From Myxococcales bacterium (GTDB taxonomy: Bacteria; Myxococcota_A; SURF-8), in the NCBI GenBank assembly GCA_003598065.1, contig QZKR01000052.1, positions 1-35,343 of the forward strand: a DNA stretch of 35,343 bases, read 5' to 3'. Positions 29,745 through 35,343 of this stretch are shown one piece after another (position 1 is the stretch's first letter; each line of letters starts with the position of its first letter). The notes beneath the pieces were generated by a model. It had not been told where the DNA came from. It worked only from the letters and a program-made list of their open reading frames with translations, and made no database searches. The position numbers and the translations under genes were made by a program.

Positions 29745-31466
29745 GTGAACGTTCTCGGCCTCTCCTTCATGTATCACGATTCCGCCGCCGCGCTTTTGCA
29801 GGACGGCGCGATCGTCGCCGCCTGCGCGGAGGAGCGCTTCTCGCGCAAGAAGCATTCGCTCGATTTTCCGGAAGGCGCGATCGAGGCCTGCCTGAAAATC
29901 GGCGGCGTGGGCGTGAACGATCTCGACGCGATCGTTTTCTACGAGAAGCCGCTCTTGAAGTTCGAGCGCATCGTCACGATGACCGCCGAGGCGTTCCCCA
30001 AGGGCTTCGGCCTGTTCGCCGATTCGATCCCGCTGTGGCTCAAGTACAAGCTGTTCATCCGCAACCTGATCCGCGAGAAGCTCGACTACGGCGGCCGCAT
30101 CGCCTTCGCCGATCACCATTACGCCCACGCGGCGAGCGCGTTCTACTCGTCCGGCTTCGACGAGGCGGCCATCCTGACGATGGACGGCGTCGGCGAGTGG
30201 GCGACGATGACGAAGGGCGCGGGCCGGGGCGACCGCCTGCATCTCACGCACGAACTGCGCTATCCGCACAGCCTCGGCCTGCTCTACAGCACCTTCACCG
30301 CCTTCCTGGGCTTCCGCGTCAACGGCGGCGAAGGCAAGGTGATGGGGCTGGCCTCCTACGGCAAGCCGGTTTACAGCGAGAAGCTGCTTAGCGACATGCT
30401 CGACGTGCGCGAGGACGGCTCCTTCCGCTTCAATCTCGATTACTTCGCCTTCACCCAATCGATGGTGATGTACAGCGCTCGCTTCGTGCGGGAATTCGGC
30501 GCGCCGCGCGCTCCCGAATCGGAGTTGACGCAGCGCGACTTCGACCTCGCCGCCAGCCTGCAGGACGTGGTGGAGATCATCGCCCTCAAGGCGGCCCGGC
30601 ATCTGCGGCAGGAGACGGGTCTCAAGGCGATCTGCATCGGCGGCGGCGTGGGTCTGAACTCCGTCGCCAACGGCAAGATTCTGGAGCAGCTCGACTACGA
30701 AAAGATTTTCATTCAGCCGGCTTCGGGCGACGACGGCGGGGCGATCGGCGGGGCGCTCTATTTTTACCATCAGGTGCTCGGCAAACCGCGCTCGTGGCGC
30801 ATGACCAACGCCTTTCTCGGGCCGGCCAACGATCCGGAGGAGATCAGGCGCTTTCTGGAGTTGCGCAAACTGCCGTTCAAGCAGTTCGCGGACGAGCGCG
30901 CGCTGATCGACCGCGCGGCGCGCGACCTGGCGGCGGGCAAGATCGTCGGCTGGCTGCAAGGACGGATGGAGTATGGCCCGCGCGCCCTGGGCAACCGCTC
31001 GATCCTCGCCAACCCGACGATCCCGGATATGAAGGACGTGCTCAACGCGCGCGTGAAGCACCGCGAATGGTTCCGGCCTTTCGCGCCGGTGACGCCGCTG
31101 GAGCACGTCGCCGACTGGTTCGACCCGCCCATCGAAAGTCCTTACATGCTGCTGGTCGTGCGCACGCGACCGGACAAGGCGCACATCCTGCCGTCGATCA
31201 CGCACGTCGATGGCACGGCGCGCCTGCAGACGGTGACGCGCGAGCAGAATCCGCGCTACTACGATCTTGTGAAGCGTTTCGGCGAGCTGACCGGCGTGCC
31301 GGTGCTCCTGAACACCTCGTTCAACATCCGCGGCGAGCCGATCGTCTGCGACTACGGCGACGGACTGGCCTGTTTCCTCAACACCGAAATGGACGCGCTG
31401 GCGATGGAGAACTGCTACCTCGTCAAGGACAAGGCCGGCCGCGTCGTCCCCCCGACGGAAGAATAA
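29745..31466 (+). CDS. Carbamoyltransferase, NodU/CmcH/TobZ family
   Basis: 573 residues from a GTG at 29745 with GAGGG five bases upstream. The N-terminal YrdC/Kae1-like domain opens NVLGLSFMYHDSAAALLQDG. ADHHYAHAASAFYSSGF and LTMDGVGEWATM follow, with the conserved His and Asp. NGGEGKVMGLASYGK and CIGGGVGLNSVANGKI are nucleotide and metal site segments. The C-terminal domain has RMEYGPRALGNRSILANP and NTSFNIRGEPIV, both classic. The family transfers carbamoyl from carbamoyl phosphate through carbamoyl-AMP to a hydroxyl of a sugar, antibiotic or toxin. With the membrane SGNH, DUF5989 and SxtJ-like partners, the substrate is more likely an envelope glycan or exported sugar; this is inference. 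It is the last gene of the cluster. Confidence 0.95.
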   Translation: MNVLGLSFMYHDSAAALLQDGAIVAACAEERFSRKKHSLDFPEGAIEACLKIGGVGVNDLDAIVFYEKPLLKFERIVTMTAEAFPKGFGLFADSIPLWLKYKLFIRNLIREKLDYGGRIAFADHHYAHAASAFYSSGFDEAAILTMDGVGEWATMTKGAGRGDRLHLTHELRYPHSLGLLYSTFTAFLGFRVNGGEGKVMGLASYGKPVYSEKLLSDMLDVREDGSFRFNLDYFAFTQSMVMYSARFVREFGAPRAPESELTQRDFDLAASLQDVVEIIALKAARHLRQETGLKAICIGGGVGLNSVANGKILEQLDYEKIFIQPASGDDGGAIGGALYFYHQVLGKPRSWRMTNAFLGPANDPEEIRRFLELRKLPFKQFADERALIDRAARDLAAGKIVGWLQGRMEYGPRALGNRSILANPTIPDMKDVLNARVKHREWFRPFAPVTPLEHVADWFDPPIESPYMLLVVRTRPDKAHILPSITHVDGTARLQTVTREQNPRYYDLVKRFGELTGVPVLLNTSFNIRGEPIVCDYGDGLACFLNTEMDALAMENCYLVKDKAGRVVPPTEE

Positions 31467-31561
31467 GCGAACCCCGACAGCTCCAGTCCGCCGTCAGCGT
31501 GACGAGCCTGGCCGAGACGTGCGGCGGCTTGTTGAGTTTGTCGCCTGATTGATGGAAAAAT

Positions 31562-31590
31562 GGGGACTAAATAGTCTCCGTTATTATAAG
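31562..31590 (+). promoter_or_regulatory. Palindrome over a candidate promoter of the TIGR02147-type gene
   Basis: GGGGACTAAATAGTCTCC (31562-31579) is an 18-base inverted repeat with one mismatched pair. It overlaps a weak -35 (GGGACT) sitting 16 bases before TATAAG (31585-31590). The start would be near 31597, about 47 bases before the ATG. The layout suits a repressor, perhaps the regulator itself. Confidence 0.5.
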
Positions 31591-31643
31591 TTATCAAACG
31601 TTTTCTTGTTGAATATCTAAATGATAAATGAAACGATAGAGAC

Positions 31644-32516
31644 ATGAAAAGAACTAAACTAGACATTTTTGGCTATGCCGACTACCGCCGCCTGATCGCC
31701 GATCGGCTCGACGAACTGAAAGCGGAAAACTCGCGGCTGTCGCGTCGGTACTTCATCCGCAAGCTGGGCCTCTCCAGCGCCAACTACTTCAAGCGTCTGA
31801 TCGAGGGGGAGCGGAAACTCTCCGACGACCTCGCCCGCCGGCTCGCGGAGACGCTGGGCTTCGGCGAAGCGGAGGCCGCCTTCTTCCTCGATCTGGTGCG
31901 CTTCGGGCAGGCGAAAAGCACGCCGGAGAAAGCGGAGGCGTTGGAACTGTTGCGCCGCCGACGCCGCTTCCTTCGGGTGAACCAGTTGGAACTGGACCGC
32001 TTCGACTACTTCACCGATCCTCTGGCGCTGGTTCTGCGGGGGCTGGTCGATCTGAAAGGCTTCAAGGAAGACCCGGCCTGGATCGCCGCCCGCCTGCCCT
32101 TCCGGACGACGCCGAAGAAGATCCGCGAAACGCTCGATAGGCTGCTCAAGGAAGGGCACCTGGAGCGCTCCCCGGAGGGCCGGTTGACGCCGGCGCACCA
32201 GCACGAGGACGCCGGCGACCGTCTGGGCAACCTGCATCTGCGACGCTATCATCTCCTGATGCTGGAACTGGCCGGCAAGGCGATGGAACTGCCGCCCGAG
32301 ACGCGCCTCTTCTCCGGTCTGTCGATGTCTATTCCGCTGGAGGCCTACTGCGAAATCACCAAGGAGCTCGCGGAATGCCGCGAACGCATTCGCCAGATCG
32401 TCGATCGCCACGCCGATACCGAGGCCGTCTACCATCTGGAGATGACCTTCTTCCCCCTGACCAAACCCGCCGGATTATCCCGGAAGCCCAAAGCCGATAA
32501 GGAGGCCAAGCGATGA
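31644..32516 (+). CDS. TIGR02147/DUF4423-type transcriptional regulator
   Basis: 290 residues. The N-terminal half follows the TIGR02147 pattern: LDIFGYADYRRLIADRLDEL, then SRRYFIRKLGLSSANYFKRL (an HTH-like region, about 31-50), then GERKLSDDLARRLAETLGF. The middle has EAAFFLDLVRFGQAKS and the C-terminal half a winged-helix-like KKIRETLDRLLKEGHLERS and EAVYHLEMTFFPLTK. This family is common in Fibrobacteres and deltaproteobacteria-like genomes, often in multiple copies beside secreted proteins. The weak upstream site leaves the ATG at 31644 as the only good start. Its stop overlaps the lipoprotein ATG (ATGA), with GGAGG inside the regulator's 3' end, so the two proteins are translationally coupled. 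Confidence 0.88.
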   Translation: MKRTKLDIFGYADYRRLIADRLDELKAENSRLSRRYFIRKLGLSSANYFKRLIEGERKLSDDLARRLAETLGFGEAEAAFFLDLVRFGQAKSTPEKAEALELLRRRRRFLRVNQLELDRFDYFTDPLALVLRGLVDLKGFKEDPAWIAARLPFRTTPKKIRETLDRLLKEGHLERSPEGRLTPAHQHEDAGDRLGNLHLRRYHLLMLELAGKAMELPPETRLFSGLSMSIPLEAYCEITKELAECRERIRQIVDRHADTEAVYHLEMTFFPLTKPAGLSRKPKADKEAKR

Positions 32517-35149
32517 AACGAATTGGTTTGTGCGCTGTTCTGCTGACTTTTGCGTGCATCCTGGCGTCCTGCAATAACGGGTCCGATCTGAGCTTCGGTA
32601 CTCCGTCGGATGGCGACGCCGTCGATACGTCGCCGGACGGCGACGGATCGGAGACGGTGGAAGCCATCGACCTGAAAGGCACGAGCTACGGCGGCGGCAA
32701 TGCGCGCGAGATCCTGATGACCTTCGCCGAACTGGCGGGGAGAGGGCCGCTGGCCTGGAACAAGCTGGTGCTCAACGTGAAAGGGGTCAAGGCGCCCGAA
32801 GCGCCGTCGTGCCTGAGGTCCGACACCGAATTGCTGCGCGGCGAGCAGACCGTCTACCCGCTGGACTTGAAGGCCGGCGCGACGCCGCTGCGACTGCTGC
32901 TGCCGCCCGAGAGAGACTTCTGCCTGATGACGGTCGAACTCGCCGAGATCGGCCTGCACGCCGAAGGAACGTGGAACGGCGAGACGCCCATCGTTGCCGA
33001 CTTTGATCTTTTCGGGCATTTCTTCCTGACGCCGGCGGAAGGAAGCTTCCTGTTCGACGATCCAGCGCTCGATGCCGTCATCGCCGGGCTCGATTCGTCG
33101 GCGATGATCCCGGAAGAATTTCTCGCCGCCGTGCCGCCCGGTGAGGATGGCGTGATTCATCTTCAAAACGAAGGGATCGCCACGGACCTGTGGCGCGAAA
33201 TCAACCTCGGCGTCATCCGCGGCCTGCGGCTCTACCGCGACACAAATGGCGATGGCCGTCTCGACTCCGACGAAGCGACGCCCGCGAACGTCGTCGCCGA
33301 GCCGAACCTCTGTCGCAGGCTTGCCGTGGAGCCGATATCAGTGGCGTTCGACGCTCCCGTGATCGGCGGCGTTCAGGAGCGGAACGTGACGGTCTCCAAC
33401 GCCTGCGGTGCGACCGGCGATGCCGTAACAATCCGCGACGGAGGCTTCCTTTTTTCCGACGCGTTCAGCTACGTCCTGAGCCGCACCGGCGCGGGCGTGG
33501 ATTGGCCGGCAGCGCTGTATCCCGGCGAAACCCTGGATGTGACGCTGAGCTTCGAGTCGTTCGACAACTCGGCCGAGGATGACACTTTCGCCTTCTTTTC
33601 CGACGCCATCGAACCCTGTGCGGCGGGCCAGAGCCCCGAAGCCTGCCGCGTCAGCGTTTCCGCGCCGGCGCAATTATGCCAGCGGCTCGCTTTTTCTCCG
33701 GAGATCGTGCGCTTCGATCCGCCGGTTGTCGGAATCTCCCAGACGCGGAGTCTGACGCTGTCCAATCCCTGCGACGCCGGCGACCACGCACATATCTTGA
33801 GCATTGAATTCTCTCGTCTCGCATCCGCCGAATTCGGTCTTGTCGGAGCGACCGTACCGATGCGGCTGTACCCGGGCGACAGCCAAGTCATCGATGTTCA
33901 TTTCGCGCCAAGCGATCTAACGACCGAAGAGACGTCCATTCAAATCATCAGCAACGTTCTGGAACAAGCTCCAACCGGCAAATTCGAAATCCCGGTTTTG
34001 GTCCCCGCGCCGCCCGTCGCCTGCGGCGGCTTGGAAGGCGCGACGTGCGGAGCCGGGCAATGGTGCCAGTTCAACGACGGCTTGGACTGCTCCACCCCCG
34101 ATGGCCTGGGGATCTGCCAGACCAATGCCGAACTCTGCGGCGACGGCGTCGAAAGCTTGTTGTGCGGCTTCGGCTACGCGCCGGGCGAAGGTTTTGATTA
34201 CCTCGAATACTACAACGGATGCCAGTTGAAGCTGGCGCACGCCTGCGCCTTGACGTTCGGCGCCTGCCCGGACGACGGCTACCGCTGCGAGAACGACGCC
34301 GGCTGCAATCCGGGCGGCGTCGAGCGGCCGCTGGCGGCCTGCGTCGATGGACGTTGTCAACTGGCGTCCTGCTTCGACGGAAGCTGCGGCAACTTCCGCG
34401 AGTGCCCGACTGAAACCCACACCTGCAAGATGCTCCCCGGCGCACTGTGTGAATCGATCTGCGTGCCAAAAAGCTATTATGAGCGCGGGCCCGACGACCC
34501 ACCCGTCTCCTGGGAGGGCTCGCACTGCGCCATCTACGAGGACGGACAGATTGCTCGCTGCGAAAATTTCGACGTCAGTATCCAGCCCAATTCCCCCGAC
34601 TGGGCCTTCTACGTCGATTACTGTCGCAACGTCGGCGGCGCGGGAGAAGACGACTGGACCTTCGAGGAAGGCCCCTGCCCTCCAGGTGGGCCGTCCAATG
34701 AAAGCTATGTTCTACATTTCGTTCTGGAGGCGGATGAGGGAGAACCCTCGACGACGCCCGGCGCCACCAATATCATGGACGTATCGTTCTATATTCAAAG
34801 CCCGCTGGGTGTGAAATGCGACAGCGACACACTGAGCAACAACTCAACCTGCGTTTTCCCGGGGGGCCAAGGCGTCGCCGCCGCCGCCGGCGAGGACGAT
34901 TATTACCTGTTCAATCCCGTCGATGGTCCTTGGACCGTCGGTGTGGTGTTCGAGGAAGACTGCACTTCGTGGATGGATCTGTTCGTGGAGCCATTCTGCG
35001 CCGCGACGGAGGACTCAGCTTTCACGCTGAAAATTTATCAAATCGTCGGCTCCGCCGAGACGCTGCTCGCCGAGCACAGCGGCGTCCTCAGGGATAAAGG
35101 AGAAATCCAAAGCTGGCGATTCATTTGCGCCGACGGCCAGTGCTTCTGA
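32513..35149 (+). CDS. Large lipoprotein with DGD linker, Ig-like repeats and Cys-rich module
   Basis: 878 residues, started by the ATG in the ATGA overlap with GGAGG eight bases upstream. The lipobox is L-A-S-C (Cys20), then a DGD-type acidic linker (about 31-50). An EF-hand-like loop lies at 243-254 (DTNGDGRLDSDE). Two similar beta modules of about 110 residues start near 267 and 388 (CRRLAVEPISVAFDAPVIGG, CQRLAFSPEIVRFDPPVVGI), resembling ASPM-SPD-2-Hydin or choice-of-anchor type Ig folds. Residues about 508-655 are Cys-rich. The C-terminal 200 residues look like a beta domain (NIMDVSFYIQSPLGV, YYLFNPVDGPWTVGVVFEED), similar to pre-peptidase C-terminal domains. The N-terminal linker style is shared with the Cys-rich lipoprotein at 15643-17883. 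No catalytic motif was seen, so a surface adhesion or binding role is inferred. Confidence 0.85.
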   Translation: MKRIGLCAVLLTFACILASCNNGSDLSFGTPSDGDAVDTSPDGDGSETVEAIDLKGTSYGGGNAREILMTFAELAGRGPLAWNKLVLNVKGVKAPEAPSCLRSDTELLRGEQTVYPLDLKAGATPLRLLLPPERDFCLMTVELAEIGLHAEGTWNGETPIVADFDLFGHFFLTPAEGSFLFDDPALDAVIAGLDSSAMIPEEFLAAVPPGEDGVIHLQNEGIATDLWREINLGVIRGLRLYRDTNGDGRLDSDEATPANVVAEPNLCRRLAVEPISVAFDAPVIGGVQERNVTVSNACGATGDAVTIRDGGFLFSDAFSYVLSRTGAGVDWPAALYPGETLDVTLSFESFDNSAEDDTFAFFSDAIEPCAAGQSPEACRVSVSAPAQLCQRLAFSPEIVRFDPPVVGISQTRSLTLSNPCDAGDHAHILSIEFSRLASAEFGLVGATVPMRLYPGDSQVIDVHFAPSDLTTEETSIQIISNVLEQAPTGKFEIPVLVPAPPVACGGLEGATCGAGQWCQFNDGLDCSTPDGLGICQTNAELCGDGVESLLCGFGYAPGEGFDYLEYYNGCQLKLAHACALTFGACPDDGYRCENDAGCNPGGVERPLAACVDGRCQLASCFDGSCGNFRECPTETHTCKMLPGALCESICVPKSYYERGPDDPPVSWEGSHCAIYEDGQIARCENFDVSIQPNSPDWAFYVDYCRNVGGAGEDDWTFEEGPCPPGGPSNESYVLHFVLEADEGEPSTTPGATNIMDVSFYIQSPLGVKCDSDTLSNNSTCVFPGGQGVAAAAGEDDYYLFNPVDGPWTVGVVFEEDCTSWMDLFVEPFCAATEDSAFTLKIYQIVGSAETLLAEHSGVLRDKGEIQSWRFICADGQCF

Positions 35150-35168
35150 ACTCATTGGAGAAACGAAA

Positions 35169-35208
35169 CGGCCCCTTTCCGCCCGGTTTTCGAGGCGGGA
35201 CGGGGCCG
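35169..35208 (+). terminator. GC-rich hairpin after the large lipoprotein gene
   Basis: CGGCCCC (35169-35175) pairs with GGGGCCG (35202-35208), and CCGCC (35179-35183) with GGCGG (35194-35198). No T-run follows directly on the plus strand; the minus strand has TTTCGTTTCTCC after it. It may be bidirectional, or work with Rho. Confidence 0.55.
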
Positions 35209-35267
35209 CGTCTGACTTGTCCCCAGTTTTGATTTTTTCTTCGTGGATGGCGGGCGCCATAGTTTTA

Positions 35268-35336
35268 CGCCCTCGGAGAGGGCGGAAAGCTGCGCCCAAC
35301 GGCCTTTGGGACACAGCCTCCCGGCCCTACGGGCCG
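35268..35336. ncRNA. Run of three hairpins, possible structured RNA (strand unknown, at window edge)
   Basis: CGCCCTC-GGA-GAGGGCG (35268-35284), CCCAA-CGGCCT-TTGGG (35295-35310) and CGGCCC-TAC-GGGCCG (35322-35336) follow one another in about 70 bases with no gene. The sequence continues past the window. A repeat element is an equally good explanation. Confidence 0.3.
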
Positions 35337-35343
35337 TGAGACT

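Noticed and set aside
29568..31205. Long minus-strand frame opposite the carbamoyltransferase
   Set aside because: Shadow frame with no motif; the plus strand is unmistakable carbamoyltransferase.
35015..35314. Minus-strand frame of 99 codons at the window end
   Set aside because: It crosses the hairpins and the lipoprotein's 3' end, with no ribosome binding site or recognisable pattern.

Overview
The window is GC-rich, densely coded bacterial DNA from a Gram-negative. Lipoprotein signals, an outer-membrane beta-barrel protein and several large periplasmic TPR proteins all point to an outer membrane. The mix of genes best fits a deltaproteobacteria-like lineage (Myxococcota, Bdellovibrionota or a neighbouring candidate phylum). 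That mix is a Glt/Nfs-like outer-membrane module, a TIGR02147-type regulator, acidic 'DGD'-linker lipoproteins, and sigma-54 and sigma-28 type promoters. I saw no rRNA, tRNA, CRISPR array, phage or transposase gene.

Layout. 1-7636 (minus): an operon of a beta-barrel outer-membrane protein followed by three TPR proteins, the last cut by the window edge. Its order resembles the outer-membrane part of the Myxococcus Glt (gliding) and Nfs (spore coat) machines. 8001-11144 (minus): a divergent YchF-type GTPase, a nitronate monooxygenase/FabK-like flavoprotein and a GH8-like lipoprotein. 11400-15086 (plus): a DUF885 putative metallopeptidase, then a Gfo/Idh/MocA oxidoreductase overlapping a nucleotide-sugar epimerase. 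15148-17883 (minus): a small membrane protein and a lipoprotein built of five Cys-rich repeats of about 125 residues, behind a near-perfect sigma-54 promoter. 18147-19433 (plus): a CtpA-type S41 protease. 19445-20493: an SDR-like gene surrounded by three REP-like hairpins that show a compensatory base-pair change. 20524-23064 (minus): a HAD phosphatase, a radical SAM protein and thioredoxin reductase. 23292-24143 (plus): rplM-rpsI with a clear promoter and terminator.

24244-25397 holds a small FlgM-like candidate behind a sigma-28 type promoter, facing a stand-alone receiver protein with a sigma-54-like promoter. 25606-31466 (plus) has a large radical SAM protein, then a tight five-gene cluster: membrane SGNH hydrolase, 54-residue DUF5989 protein, degenerate PP-loop protein, SxtJ-like membrane protein and carbamoyltransferase. 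It probably modifies a surface glycan or a secreted small molecule. 31644-35149 (plus) pairs a TIGR02147-type regulator with a large secreted lipoprotein through a 4-base ATGA overlap, behind a palindrome-overlapped promoter. The last 130 bases hold a run of hairpins.

The dominant theme is the cell surface: envelope-spanning TPR machinery, lipoproteins, glycan-modifying enzymes and a periplasmic protease. Alternative-sigma control is inferred at several points. All functional calls rest on reading sequence by eye; no searches were run.
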